A stretch of DNA of 64,000 nucleotides from Allolobophora icterica (Eukaryota; Annelida; Clitellata; Crassiclitellata; Lumbricidae), in the NCBI GenBank assembly GCA_963556255.1, contig OY744607.1, positions 50,768,212-50,832,211 on the forward strand, read 5' to 3'. The notes under the pieces are model-generated. The model had not been told where the DNA came from. It worked only from the letters and a program-made list of their open reading frames with translations, and did not search any database. Positions within the stretch are counted from its first letter, which is position 1. Each line of letters begins with the position of its first letter. Both the position numbers and the translations under genes were made by a program. Of this stretch, positions 45,021-60,639 are shown piece after piece.

Positions 45021-45997
45021 TTCGTCTCAGATTTAATTCTACGTAAATTTACTGTAAAGGGCTGTTTTTAAACTAACAGCTTCAAATGGGCATAAACTAA
45101 TTGGTTTAAATGGGCCAATTTTCATTTTCAAATTTTTAAACCCTAAGAAGACGGGCAAAGATCTTCCAGTCTTTTCACCAGCTGGTGCCACACATCCAGA
45201 AACGATATTATTCGGGTTGCACGAGTACGTAATTAACGATATAAACAAACAGAAATTTCCTACGTTACATTTTTCTTTTAATGACTTACATTGGAAGTGA
45301 CATTTTCAAATTCTATTTCAACCGCCTTAGGACGGATAAACATCTATTAATAATAATACTAATTGTCAACACTCTCTTCTCTCAGCCCACTTCAAAACTT
45401 AAAACTAGCTCTATCAAGAAATCTTTCGCGCGCTAACACACGTGAGCCTTTTAACGCCTGAGAAGGCAACTAATTATATATGCAAAGTCGGCCAAACGGT
45501 CTAGCGACTGGCTATATATGCGCAAACATTTACACATTATATATATGAGATATATATATATAATATATATATATAATATATAATACATCCATAGTGTTGC
45601 GTGTAGGCACGTGCCTTGTGGTTTCTACGTATATATAGAGCTTATACGTAGGATCGGCTAGAATCCTGTATGTTAGGAAGGAGGGCTGCTCTCTATAAAT
45701 ACGGCTAATCTGCGTAGATTAAGTGAGCTCTGTTTTGATTGTCGACCGTGTTGGTTAACATACGTTTTGGTCCCCCATGTGGATGACATTTGTAATTTGA
45801 GTTCGTTCCATTTGGTCTCCTTTACGGTGGCATTTGTATTTACTTTAAACTCGGCGATAGATGTCTTCTGTTAGATTTGCTGGTTCAGTCTACTTTTGAC
45901 TCTCGACGCTAATTATTGCTTTGATGTCATCGCTTTTTGTCGTATGTCGCCAGCTCTTGTTGTTCGTCGTGGATGCGTGTAAAGGTATGCAGCGCAT

Positions 45998-46240
45998 GTG
46001 GGCCTACATTGCTAATAAAGAGCCCTTTATAGAACTCGGGAATTCCATTCCTTTCTTAGAGCTGAATCATACTAGACAAACACGCCAAAACGCAGCACAA
46101 TATATATATATATATATATATATGATATATATATATTGTGCCGTGTTTGTCTAGTATGATATATACGTATATATATAATATATATCATACTAGACGAACA
46201 CGGCACAATATATATATATATACACATTGTGTGTGTGTAT
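45998..46240. mobile_element. Palindromic MITE, copy 3
   Basis: Same family as 10731-10961. Includes a near-perfect palindrome at 46135-46209 with arms TTGTGCCGTGTTTGTCTAGT and its complement around TACGTA. Confidence 0.65.
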
Positions 46241-46382
46241 ATATATATATTGTGTGTATATATATATATATATACACACACACACGCTACTAATGCAAAG
46301 CGAATTAATCAATAATGGAGTTCCTCACCATTGAAAATCCGCTCTTCTCAAACTTTGTTACAATAATAATAATTGTAATGAT

Positions 46383-46385
<3 letters not shown>

Positions 46386-46461
<76 letters not shown>
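46386..46461. repeat. (AAT)n microsatellite
   Basis: Counterpart of 11120-11242. Confidence 0.95.
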
Positions 46462-46464
<3 letters not shown>

Positions 46465-47924
46465 GGGTTATTAAAATTTCCGTGTTTAAAATTTTCAAAT
46501 CCTCAAATGACAGGAAGTTCAAAAGAACATTCAGACTACATAGAATCCTTACATTTTTATTGCTTTTTACGGATCAGGATTTATTTATTTATTTTATTTA
46601 TCAGACATTTATATAGCGCCCCTTCAAGATATCTACTCAGAGGCGCTCTCTGCGTTAGATGTTAAAACAATGTCGTTAAGACCGAGTGTGTTATGTAAGG
46701 ATGAGCGTCACCCATCATCAGAGCATACATGTTTCTACATGGACCATTCAATTGGCTCTCATCGCTAAGAGACAAGAAATTTAATGAACACATATTTGGC
46801 TTATATGTTATACGACGCCGGTGTTTAAGTGATATTGACGAAGATCGCATTTGGTCAGGAACGTAGCAAGCTATAATTTACGCTCTGTGCCAAGTGTAAA
46901 ATAATACAGTGCCCTCCAGAAATCGGCTTAACCAATAACGACCAAATTTCTATATATATATACACTTTTATTTATTGTTACTAAATTTTATAAAAAAAAC
47001 ATTCAGTTTAAATGGAAATTATATTTCAAGATAAAGTAATTAGCTTAATAATTAAATCATTCCGTCTCAAAATTTGCCCTCCTCTAATTTTGCACCTGTT
47101 CCATGGCACCTCTTGAACACCCTCGCTACAGTAACGCATTTGGTCGGCATTAGATCGGCTCAATTGGGCCCGTTTATTCAAAACGTGTACGACGCTTTAT
47201 AAAAACAACGCTTTGCAGACAAACAACTTTATTTTTAAAACTGGGTGATCGTTTAGTAAGTCATTTCTGCGGTAGGCCTATTATGTTCAAGAAATCTCGA
47301 CACTCCATGCTGCTTTATTAGGCCTATATAACATACAGAAAGACAGGCGCACAGACACCCGGATAGACAGACAGCTGAGACAGACAGACAGACGGAGAGC
47401 ATGGTAACTGGACCGATATACACGATATACGCACCTAAACTAAACGGTCCCCCGCAGAACGACGTCCCATGTAGCGCTGCACACAGTAGTCCATATTACA
47501 ATATATAAAGATTTCCAGAGCATTGCGCATGAATAGCGTTACGCAGTGTTTTGCGAACCTATCACAGGCCACACCCTCCCCAAAACTGACTCACCACGTT
47601 TATGACTTTGTAACGTGGCTGTAAAGGTCTAAAGAGAACCCCTTAGCTCACCAACACCACTCTTCCGTCTGGTGTTAAGTGTAACACGTCTAATCAGTAT
47701 CCACCAACCATTTGTAGTGTAAACTTAAACCTCCAATATTTCTCAGTTAACACTGAAGCAGCAATAGGGTGACCAGCTTAAATACCGGCGCTATATTGAA
47801 CCGAGTTCGTAAGAGGTCATTTTAATTTACATTATCGCAACTATTTTCTTAAGCATAGTATAATGGAGCGCGACTATTTGCAACCACGAATAACAATACG
47901 TATATTACGTATATTAACAGCTGG
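46462..47924. other. Repeat-derived region, no genes recognised
   Basis: Counterpart of 11243-12307. A block of about 280 bp (about 47549-47830, CCTATCACAGGCCACACC to AGGTCATTTTAATTTAC) is absent from the first copy but present at 59967-60260. No target duplication is obvious. Confidence 0.5.
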
Positions 47925-48370
47925 AAAATGAACAGTTTATTGGGAGTGAATGATGCTTGGGGAAAGTTTAAGAAACTTATGAGGAAGATTATTGAAGAAA
48001 ACATACAGAAGCACAAAAAACCAATGGGTAACACCTTAGTGAGGTTGAAAGATAGAGAAGGGGAAAGAACGAAGCATGGAAAACCTTTCAGAAGTGGAAG
48101 AAGGAAGAAAAGAATTGACTGGATTTGGATCATGAGAGTGCTGCCAGACTTGAGAATTGAGAGCCAAACATATACGATCGATGCTTTATAGAAACTCTTT
48201 GTAAACAAATAGACTGCTCTACCCCTCACCTCCCTCGCCGTTTCAATCACCCACCCTATAGCTGACTGACTGTCTGGATCTTGACTTGGAACCGATTTCA
48301 CTCCCGCGGCGTCCCGCCTATTGATTATGTTTTGACTAAGCACCTGTGCATAAGCTGGAATGAAGGCTCA
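47925..48370 (+). pseudogene. LINE fragment and 3' end, sense (module 3)
   Basis: Best-preserved copy of this fragment: NSLLGVNDAWGKFKKLMRKI, then RLKDREGERTKHGKPFRSGR and IMRVLPDLRIESQTYTIDAL (47928-48191). Followed by the CTCCCTCGCCGTTTCAA 3' region. Likely part of a LINE linker region; not a host gene. Confidence 0.5.
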
Positions 48371-48472
48371 GGGTGGTTTGCAGTTCTCATTCGATGGCGA
48401 CTTCCCCAAGCCTATGTGACAGTCAGTCGGTCTGTCGGTCTGTCGGTCGGACGGACGATATATACGTCCAAA

Positions 48473-48820
48473 CTAAACGATTATTGCGCAGAACGAACAG
48501 ATGATGATGCGTGAGAGGCGACACTTGCGTAATTCATGAGGACGATCGTTGCAGAGTCGAGGTGCAGTATGGTAGATGGATCGGTTGGAGAACTTGAGAT
48601 GATTACAGTGACCGGAGGTCGCGAAAGACTGAGATAGGAGGATCAGGTATAGAGGGGTGGCTGGATGGTGGAGTGTTCGCGTAGGTACCTGGGCTGTGAG
48701 TATTGTAAGGAGTCGCAGGTTGGTGGAAGGACTTTGAAGTGGACTCGCTCTTGGATTTTTATCCAATGAGTTGTTTAGAGGATGGGAGTTATATGGAGGT
48801 GCCTGGGTGATCGTTCAACC
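48473..48820 (-). pseudogene. Antisense LINE C-terminal fragment (module 3)
   Basis: The minus strand reads RLLTILTAQVPTRTLHHPAT and SNRSIYHTAPRLCNDRPHEL, the same family as 12898-13316. Confidence 0.6.
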
Positions 48821-49079
48821 AAAAAAGTTCAGTTTTCAAGAAAGAGAACTTAACATGTTTACGCAGTTTTCAAGAAAGAGAAACACGTGTAAACATGTTT
48901 TCCTCGGATGAAGGACTTGAGACGAGTAGGCCTAATGACAGTCTAGATCTTCAGGCCCAGTTTCGGCAGGAAACTGCCGAAACTAGGTGAGTGGTCACGG
49001 AAGAACGATGGAGCCTAAAGCAATGTTTAACTAGACCTACTATAGCATAAAATGCTATTTTTTCCTTCCATTTTAGGCG

Positions 49080-50870
49080 CTTTAGTCGTCCTAAGCCTAT
49101 ATGGAGGCCTAGTATGTCCCGTGAATATAAAGCGCCGAAACCAGCTTATTCACAACCGCAGCCGAGAAGATTCTATCTCTCTCTCTCTCGATCAGGTAAC
49201 TATAGTAAAGCCAGTGTTGTTAAAATTATCAGGAGAATGTACTTAGGTAAAGTCAAAATAAACAGGACTTTACGTACTTAAGTTAAAGTAAAAGTACTCA
49301 TAGCAATTTGACTTTTAGTAAACGTAGTGAAGTATTCTGCCAAAAAACCTTTTAAAGTAATAAGCAAAGGTACTGAGTCCAGTTTCTACAATTTGAATAA
49401 ATTCTCAACATGTCTGTCATTCAATCGAGTGCGGTTATGCTTCGTTGTTAAACCGCCACAGCTATAAAGGCGTTCGCCAGCAGCACTGGCAGGAAGTGGA
49501 CTGTTCAATCTTATAATATAGTTCCTTCAAATCAGGCCAGGCTACCTTCTGAACATGCATTCTCTCGACTTGTTTCTTCAAACTGGATGGCGAGTTGATG
49601 AATGTTTGGGAGAGCACAAGAGACAAACCAAAGGCATAGCATTTCCTTCTAGGTTCTTTAATTTAAATATTGACGACAAATATTGTCACGGATGTTCTAT
49701 ATTGTCAGCGGATTCCCTCATTGTGTAATGAAAAACAGTTTAGGGATAAAATGAATAAAATTGCAAAATCTGTCCACGTTTTCGACATATATTTAAGAAA
49801 ATTTCGCGCGTTTTTTTGGCCACAGTTGGAAATTATCGGATCGGAATCTATAAACAGATTTCTAACCGCGCGCTGTATACAAATTTATATTGGTTCCTTC
49901 AGCCTCGCCCTTTCTAACAAAATGTTATAGCACAATCTTTTGTAACGAACATTGTAACGAATATTACGGAAATTGTAATTATGTAAAAGTACTGAAAATG
50001 GGTTAAGTGTTATTTTGTTAAAAGTGAAAGTATTTGCATTTTGTGATACTTCTTTACAAGTAAAAGTACAGAAACTTCTACTTAAGTGCAGTAACGCGAT
50101 ACTTTTACTTCGTTACTGTATATTACAATGAGTAAAGCGGGTGTAAGTAAATCTAAATCATGCAATTTAATTCCTCAGACTGAGTGTTCAACGTGTTTTT
50201 CTGGCTCAAATGACTGATCGTTTTCAGAAACGATGTAAAAACATTTTTACTGTAAACCACAAAGACAGATCTGCAGACTTCGAGTAACCATGTTAGAAAC
50301 GAACGCATTGTCGAATGTGTTACTTATACAGCTCAAGCTTTTATGTTGTTCAGTGGTTTTTGCAACAACGCAACTTCGGAACTTCCTACAAATGCATTAT
50401 GCAGTCTTACTGTATCGAATCTAGGCCAGTATTCTACAATAGCAATGGGAATAGCAATGAGGAACGTTATGGTGAGTAGGCTAAGCTCGGGTTTAGCACC
50501 AAACCCAGGGCAAATCTCAGATGGGGAGATATGTGACCCGATTGACCCTCCATTGGGACCGATAGTGTGCAGCCACAAAATTATTTATTCACTTGTGGTT
50601 GATAAACTGTAATCAACTTTAATGAGACATTACATATAAAGCGACTCGAAATTCTGTATGATTGTGTGGCATTTGCGAAATTCGAAGATTTTCGACAGTG
50701 CCGTTATCATAAATACACCAGAAGATTTCGCGTGAAGAAGATTTCGTAAAGCTGCACCTCTTGCAATGCAATCCTTTCGCAGTTCCCTTTCAGCTTGTCC
50801 GTCCCATATGGGCTCCATGTTGGCATGCTTACAGGTTCTTCTGCCAAAGCCTCAACTATTCCCTTTCTGC
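49080..50870. repeat. Unexplained repeat unit R, copy 3 (with hAT)
   Basis: Same landmarks as R copy 1. Contains the shortened hAT at 49212-50130. The CEEDFVTVN block is damaged here (about 50715-50750, CGTGAAGAAGATTTCGTAAA). It ends where a SINE begins, about 640 bp before exon 1 of copy C. Confidence 0.55.
49212..50130. mobile_element. hAT element in R copy 3, shortened
   Basis: Starts CAGTGTTGTTAAAATTATC, ends ATATTACAATG, with AGTAAAGC on both sides (49204-49211, 50131-50138). This is the same site as 15818-18664, so one insertion was copied with R; most of the inside is deleted. Confidence 0.82.
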
Positions 50871-50874
50871 AAGA

Positions 50875-50906
50875 AGTAGAAGAAGAAGAAGAAGAAGAAG
50901 AAGAAG

Positions 50907-50938
<32 letters not shown>

Positions 50939-51312
50939 GAAGAAGAAGAAGAAGAAGAAGAAAAAAAGAAGAAGATGATGATGATGATGATGATGATGAT
51001 GATAAAGATGAAGAAGAAGAGGAAGAAGATGATGATGAAGTTGATGATGATGAAGAGGATAAGGAAAATGTTAAAGAAGAAGAAGAAGAACATGATGAAG
51101 ATGATTAAGAAGATGAAGAAGAAGAAGGTGATGATGAAGATGATGATGATGTAGGTGAAGGAGAAGAAGAGCAGTCCCTGTAGCAAACCTGAGGTAGCCA
51201 TGGATATGAAGTGGTAGCGACTTCATTTTCATACCTTAAGCATGTGAGGGCGGGTGGCCAGTCCTCTCCCTCGCCATCTCAGCTTCCCACCGACACAAAT
51301 ATGTAGTGCCCT
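50875..51312 (-). mobile_element. tRNA-derived SINE, antisense, head missing
   Basis: GAA/GAT-rich tail (50875-51170) followed by TGAGGTAGCCATGGATATGA, GCGACTTCATTTTC and GGGTGGCCAGTCCTCTCC. The same body at 60340-60613 continues into a tRNA-like head, which is absent here. Poly-Glu and poly-Arg frames in the tail are artefacts. Confidence 0.65.
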
Positions 51313-51362
51313 TTAGAAGGAACTCATGAATAGGCTAAATGGTTTCACGTGATGGCTGAAAT

Positions 51363-51509
51363 AAGGAAACTTACCATTAGTGAGAAAAAAATGGTTGATG
51401 GAAAACACAACAAATTCCAGCATCCTCTCCAAGTGAAATTGTCTGATATTTTGTAGATTGCGTGGAATCAGGTGTAGCATTATCGTCACCAGCATCAGCA
51501 GCAACAGCG
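51363..51509 (+). promoter_or_regulatory. Conserved upstream region / 5' UTR of copy C
   Basis: Near-identical to 23829-23983. Differences are scattered substitutions plus a short deletion. Conservation ends sharply near AAGGAAACTTACC. Confidence 0.6.
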
Positions 51510-54524
<3,015 letters not shown>

Positions 54525-54870
54525 GTGAGTTAATCACGTCCTTAACTCAACACAGAGTGCCGATTGATAACTTCTGTGGCGCAATTTTCTTCAACTAGTG
54601 ATTGGAGGGTAATCGTTATCTCAGATTTTCATGTGTAAGACCCGTACATGCATGGACTGGTAAATACGATTGCGACACCTAAAGAAGATAACAGACACGA
54701 TGACGATTAATGGGCGCAGCCATTATATTTCATCGACTTCATGATTAAATTGTCGTCGTCATCGTTTTCTCTTCCTGTCAAAGCTGTTGCCATAACGATT
54801 TATAAAAGAATAGAGGTAATTTATTCGCATCCGTCGCTGCCTATCCGCTATCGTTATAGGAACTGATAGT

Positions 54871-54871
54871 G

Positions 54872-54927
<56 letters not shown>
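54871..54927. repeat. (GAT)n microsatellite
   Basis: About 18 GAT units. Confidence 0.95.
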
Positions 54928-54928
<1 letters not shown>

Positions 54929-55540
54929 GTAGGTTGGAAGGACGAATCGAATGACTGCCGTGAGTCGGAGAACCTTCTGATACAACTAGTTGTCCCTAAC
55001 CAAATCAACTTTCTGGCTACTAGAAGCACGGTTTGAAAAAGCCTCGCGTCAAATAATTAACAGTTTGAAAACAGTCTTTGCGGAAATATGAAGGTGTTTA
55101 GAATTCACAATATAAATTATGTCTTGTAAAATAACAGGTTTTGACTTCACCTATCACCTACTTTTTCTACAAGAGTTGAGGCGTAATTAGCCATATCACG
55201 ACCTTTAGATTACACTCTAGCAGTTGCCACTTACAATCAACCAGATAGGCAGATGTTGGAACAAATTAGAAAAAATTAGTAGCCTACACTGACGTCATAC
55301 CTAAAATAGCATTAGCGTTGCATCCCGGCTAACTGTCTTTCTGGGTATGTCTGGCTATCCGTGTGCATTTTGTATACCAGACTTACCAGACACACGCTAG
55401 ACTTTTGTATGCGGCTGGCTGAAGTACAGCGCTTCGCAGGGGCGTCTACACCATAGAAACCTTGGAGCAAATGCTCCATCCAAGAAATAGGGGGAAGATC
55501 TGTAAGTGTGTGCGCCACCATTTTTATACTTATATACGAT
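54928..55540. other. No feature recognised
   Basis: If copy C continues, this is intron. I looked for an EGF-like exon (C-x-N-G-G-T-C pattern, as left over in A and B) and saw none on the + strand. Confidence 0.4.
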
Positions 55541-55559
55541 CGATGCTTTATAGAAACTC

Positions 55560-56260
55560 TTTATAAACAAACTAACTGCTCTACGCCTTACCTCCCTCGC
55601 CGTTTCAACTCTAAACACCACCCACCGTAGCCGTCTGACTCTCTGCCTGCCTGACCAGGAACTGATTTCACTCCCGCCTATTGATTATGCTTTGACTAAA
55701 CGCCTGCAAATAAGCTTCGCTTTTTGTGCGCTGTAGATTTCACGTTTACGATTACGATCACCAAAAAAGCTAATAACTGGAAAGTCGTTTAGCAAGTAAA
55801 TTCTGCCATAAGCCGAACACGTTCAAGACTTTCTCGGCACTACATGCTCCTTATTAGGCCTACGTGACAGTCAGTCAGTCAGTTGGTTGGTCGGTCGGTC
55901 GATCGGTCGGACGGACGATATACACGACCAGATTAAAGATTATATCGCAGAACGAGCAGATGATGATGATGAGTGAGAGGCGAAACTTGTGTAATCATGA
56001 GGGAGATTGTTGCAGAGTCGAGGTGCAGTGTGGTAGATGGATCGGTTGGAGAACTTTAGATGAATAGTGGCCGGGGTCGGGAAAGACTGAGATAGGAAGA
56101 TGACCAGGAAAAAGGGTGGCTGGGTGGTGAACAATTCGCGTAGGTACTAAGGCTCTGACTTAAAAAAGTCGTAGGTTAGTGGTAGGACTTCGAAGTGAAC
56201 TCGCTCTTGGATTTTTAACCAATGACTTCTTTTGACTATGGGAGTTAAATGGAGGTGCCT
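55560..56260. mobile_element. LINE 3' end (sense) plus antisense LINE fragment (module 4)
   Basis: Sense CCTCCCTCGCCGTTTCAACT to GATTACGATCACC (55560-55765), then an antisense fragment (55950-56260; minus-strand SNRSIYHTAPRLCNNLPHD). Same tail-to-tail pair as the other modules. Confidence 0.6.
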
Positions 56261-56269
56261 GGGTGATCG

Positions 56270-57340
56270 TTCAACCAAAAAGTTCAGTTCTCAAGAAAGA
56301 GAACTGCGTAAACATATTTTCCTTGGATCAAGGACTTGTCAATGAGGTGAGTAATGATGACAGTCTGAATCTGCAGGCCCAGTTTCGGCAGCAGACAGAG
56401 TGGTCACGAAAGAACGATGGAGCAAAAAGCGTCTGATTTAAGGCGAGCGATCGATCGCTCTCCTTGGTCTCTAGCCTAGAAAGGTACCTCCGAGCGATTT
56501 ACCGTTCCCCTAGCCGAAGGCTTCTCACCGTCGGTGACAGTGGGTCGTCGCTCACTGAGTTTGAGTTAGACTCCAAGACGATAGACGAACCTGGCGCCAG
56601 ACCATTATTTTTATTTTACTAACCTAATTGAGATTGCTTTAATTAACTTACTTGCGACTGTCCTGATTACTGCTGATTGATCACTCCAATTTCGTGCAAT
56701 ATGTTTGGCCATAGAAACACGGTCGACACCTCGCGCCGCGTGACATCATTCGTAACATCACGACCTTCGGAAATTATTTTAAACAACAATGGCGGCGAAG
56801 ATAGAGCGAGTCGAAAAATAATGTAGAGTTGAGCACGTATTTGTCATGGAAATTAGGCGACTCGTTCGATGTCGATGTAGTCGAAATAGAAAAACGTCGG
56901 ACTGTGAATAAAATTTCCTGCTAGTCCTACAGAAAACACGCCGATAAAATTCGAATGGATTGCCGGCTGAAAGGTCAAGTCAAAAATGAGGCTCAACTAA
57001 TAATTTTGTGAAATTAGTCTCACACGTCATCTGACGTTACTGGTAGGTTTACCGTGAATGTTCATTCATTCATTCATTCTGAGAATTTATGCAGTGCCTC
57101 TTCAAGAGACCTACTCATATAACAGAACTAAATTGAGATAGGCCTACTAGATGATTATTATATGCAGTTATACGAACGAATACGATATATAAAATATGCT
57201 GTACAAAAAGCTCCAAAGGTCCACCGCGCATTGCTCGCGTATACTGGACCCATCGCAATCGATTTTCAATCCGCCTACTATTTTCAAATCAGACGCACTG
57301 GATAGAGCCTAAGACAGTGGTTACCTAAGACGGTGTTTTA
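56270..57340. other. No gene recognised
   Basis: The first 150 bp resemble the module sequence (CAAGAAAGAGAACTGCGTAA). The rest, including ATTCATTCATTC at 57063-57080, has no match elsewhere in the window and no convincing frame. Confidence 0.4.
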
Positions 57341-58115
57341 CGGCCATTTTAGGCGTTTTGTCGTCCTAAGCCTATATGGAGGCCTAATAGGCCTATGTCC
57401 CGTGAATATATATCGAAGATCGCAGTTGTTGAAGTCATCCGTTGAAGCAGGTAGGCGATCGAGGGCTGTGGCAGTGTTGATTCCCTTGTCTGTCTATAGC
57501 TCGGTCTTCCGAAGGAAACGGTCTTCGAAGGAACAGCAACTACATACAGGTGGTCGGTGACTTCTTACTTCGTTCTGTAAGACAATAGATTTCATTCCGT
57601 CCACTATCGCTTACTTCTCATCGTGCTAATTTGAATAATCGAAATTCCGAAATTTCTACAGAGCCCAAAACAACGAAGTCGCGGGAACCAGCTTATTCAC
57701 AACCGCAGCCGAGAATATTCTCTCCGTCTCTCTCTCACGACCAGGTAACTATAGTAAAGCCAGTGTTGTTAAAAGTATCGGGAGAATGTACTTGAGCAAA
57801 GTAAAAATAAAAACGACTTTACGAGATTACGACTTAAGTAAAAGTAAAAGTATTCAAAAATTTTTTACTTTTAGTAAAAGTTAAAAGTATTCTGCCAAAT
57901 AAAACTTTTATAATAATAAGCAAAAGTACTGAGTTTAGTTTCTATAATTGACTAAATTCTCAAAATGCCTGTCATTCAAACGAGTGCGCTTTTGCTTCAT
58001 TGTGAAACCGTCACAGCTGTAAAGGCGTTCGACAGCAGCATTGGCAGGAAGTGGACTGTTCAATCGAATAAATAGTTCCTTCAAATCAGGCCAGGCTTAC
58101 TTGCTGAACATGCAT
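57341..58115. repeat. Unexplained repeat unit R, copy 4, ending in a truncated hAT
   Basis: R landmarks from TTTTAGGCGTTTTGTCGTCC through CTCGGTCTTCCGAAGG to AGTAAAGC (57753-57760). Then the hAT left end CAGTGTTGTTAAAAGTATCG runs to about 58115, where it is broken by LINE sequence. The hAT right end and the remaining part of R are missing. Confidence 0.6.
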
Positions 58116-58370
58116 TGGCTACAAATCCCAGCGCTAATCCACTTCAAAGTCCTATCACATGACCTGCAACTTCCTACAATTACTCCCAGCCCAAGTATCT
58201 CCCTGAACTCTTCACCATCCAGGCATTCCAGAAACCGGTCTCGGACCTCATTTGATAGCCCTCTGGAAACCATTGTGACTTGATGCAGCGCTGGTGAATA
58301 AGCCGAAGCCCTGCGCTTGGCTTTTGAGTGGCACTTTATAAGTTGTACTTTACGAATACGATTAGTATTT
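58116..58370 (+). mobile_element. LINE 3' end, sense, uninterrupted
   Basis: Reads QIPALIHFKVLSHDLQLPTI and SFDSPLETIVT, then stop, TTTTGAGTGGCACTTTATAA and ACGAATACGATTAG. It is the intact relative of 36484-39326 and shows the two hAT target sites unfilled. Confidence 0.7.
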
Positions 58371-58582
58371 TCGCATTTTTGAAACGTATGTTTGTGAAAC
58401 GGTTGGAACTTATGTTGCTTCATGAAGAAAACGATTCATAATTACTCTTTTCGTTTTTATAGGCCTACTACTTTTTGATACGTTAATTTCGCCTTCTGCG
58501 TTTATATGCTGGTGAAACATATTTCGTTCTATTATCTAAGCTAAATCTCTGCATAGTATGTAAGTAATAACTAACTATTATA

Positions 58583-58723
58583 CGTTGGCGTAGACTCTGG
58601 GGGAGGGGGCAGCCGGGGCACGTGCCCCCAATAACTGAGATGGACTGTACACGCAGTGCAACAAGTGTAGAATGAATAACCAAATCCCCCACCCCCAATA
58701 TTTTTGACAAGTTTACGCCATTG
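58583..58723. mobile_element. Short hAT-like MITE (141 bp)
   Basis: Ends CGTTGGCGTAGACTC and GTTTACGCCATTG; flanks CTATTATA (58575-58582) and CTATCATA (58724-58731), 7 of 8 matching. Interior G-rich then C-rich. Small relative of 53557-54243. Confidence 0.75.
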
Positions 58724-59062
58724 CTATCATATATGTATAATATTTCACCGACCATAATTGCCTTTGATTTTGTGTTCTCATCTTACTAGGCTCTTATTAT
58801 TTTTACGCATATTGACGAATGCAATTAACTGTTCTGATTTTTTAATTAAGCGAAACCTAACCATCTGTGCAGTCCTGTGCTGATTTCAAGATCTTAGGTC
58901 TACTGTTTTCCGTAATTGCTTTGCAGTCTGTGCGAAATTATATGGACTAATTACAATTCTGTCAGAAAGTACTGAAATACCTCCTTTGGAAAAAAAGATA
59001 AACCTTATCAGTGACTTAATGCTACAAATGGTATACTTTTCTAAGTTTATATATATATAATC

Positions 59063-59097
<35 letters not shown>

Positions 59098-59124
59098 CCA
59101 GAACATTGCGCATGCATGGCTTTA

Positions 59125-59945
59125 GGGGCCATTCATATATTACGTACGCAAAAATCCCGGGTACTTGTCGGTTTCACGACCACCAAATTCGTGTCGGTTT
59201 CACGACCACCAAATTTTCATCGTTCATCCCGCTTCTAGTTTAATTAACATTTTGATCATTCATCCCGCTTCCAGTTTAATTTACATTTTAATCGTTCGTT
59301 CCGCTTCTATTTTAATTTACATTTTAATCGTCATCCCGTATCTAGTTTAATTTACATTTTAATCGTCATCCCGTATCTAGTTTAAATTTACATTTTAATC
59401 GTTCATCCCGCTTGCAGTTTAATTAACATTTTAATCGTTCATCCCGCTTCCAGTTTAAATTAACATTTTCATCGTTCATCCCGCCTCTAGTTTAATAACG
59501 TGAAATATAAAGTTAACTTCATGTTGTGGTGTTTTCTTTCGGTGTGTTTGGTGGTCGTGAAACCGACAAGTACCAAATCCCGGAAAATTGGACCCCCGTT
59601 CGCACGCGTACTTTCTTCCACACCCCCCTGCATGCGTACGTACGCTTGACGGACCCCCCCCTGAAAGACCAGCTGCAGAAAGTGTCTCGACAGCTCCAGG
59701 CTGTCTGAACTTTAGGCCAGATTGAAGGATGAGTGAGGGCCAATATAGACAAATTATAGGTGTCTCGTTCACAGCACAGAATAACTGCAAATAGTGTAAT
59801 GTGGACGTCATAATTAGAAATTTATTTTGCGTACGTACACATTTTGTCCTCCCTCCCCCTTCCCCCCGTTCGCACCCGTACGCAAAATCGCCTAAATCCG
59901 ACCCCCGACTCCCCCTCAGTGCGTACGTAATATGTGGATGGCCCC
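59125..59945. mobile_element. Harbinger-like element 2 with internal minisatellite
   Basis: Ends GGGGCCATTCATATATTACG and its complement, with TTA on both sides (59122-59124, 59946-59948). The relative near 47538 reads GCGTTACGCAG without the element. Also contains a second internal inverted pair (TACTTGTCGGTTTCACGACC near 59161 and GGTCGTGAAACCGACAAGTA near 59551). 821 bp, non-autonomous. Confidence 0.82.
59217..59512. repeat. Minisatellite, unit about 34-37 bp
   Basis: About eight units of the form ATCGTTCATCCCGCTTCTAG plus TTTAATTTACATTTTA inside the Harbinger-like element. The related TGACGTCA-type element (4316-5444) lacks it. Confidence 0.88.
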
Positions 59946-60339
59946 TTACGCGACGTTCTGCAAACCTATGACAGGTCACACCATCCCACAAAACTCTCAC
60001 CCTACGTATATGTCTTGTAGCTAGCGTGGCTGCAAGGGTCGAACGAGAAACCCCTTAGCTCACCAAGACCACTCTTCCGTCTGGTGCTGAGCGTTAACAC
60101 ACCTAATCAATATAGTGCAGCCATTTGTAATGTAAATGTAAATCTCCAACATTTCTCAGCGTTACACTGAAACCGCAACAGTTAGACCAGCTTAACTTAA
60201 ATGCCGGCGCGGCGGCGCTATATAATTTAACCAAGTCCATAAGTGGCTGTTTTAGTTTAAAATATTGTGACTGCTATTCTTAAGTCTCGTACAAAGCGCG
60301 ATTATTAAGAACCAAGAATAACAATATCTTAGAAGAAGA

Positions 60340-60613
60340 CGACGAGGAGTCCTTTAAGCAAGCCCTGAGGCAGCCATGCGCGTATGAAGTGTTAGCGACT
60401 TCATTTTCTTAGCCTCGGCATATGACAGCGGGTGGCCAGTCCTCTCCTCGCCGCCTCATCTTCCCACCGACAGTGTACTCATTATAGCTGAGTTGGTTTG
60501 GGGCTACAGGTGCAACGGAAATCTGGAACCAAATTTCTGCCATGGCGAGGATTTGAACCATCGACCTCTCGATTGACAGTCCAGCGCGCTAACCATCACA
60601 CTACTGAGACCTC
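60340..60613 (-). mobile_element. tRNA-derived SINE, antisense, complete
   Basis: The minus strand begins near 60613 with GGTCTCAGTAGTGTGATGG and TTAGCGCGCTGGACTG (A-box region), then GGTTCAAATCC (B box), then the body (GGAGAGGACTGGCCACCC, GAAGTCGCTAA) and a TCT-rich tail. The 5' 70 bases can fold like a tRNA but sit within a longer repeat, so this is a SINE head and not a functional tRNA gene. Confidence 0.75.
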
Positions 60614-60639
60614 ATTATAATGACAGCTGATAAATGAAC

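Noticed and set aside
49670..49930. 86-codon frame in the R-associated hAT
   Set aside because: No transposase motif; the same region in the longer hAT copy is not open in this frame.
50761..51201. Glu-rich and Arg-rich frames
   Set aside because: Derived from the GAA/GAT tail of an antisense SINE.
60545..60613. tRNA gene on the minus strand
   Set aside because: A and B boxes are present but the sequence continues into a repeat body shared with 50.9-51.3 kb and a TCT-rich tail, so it is a SINE head.
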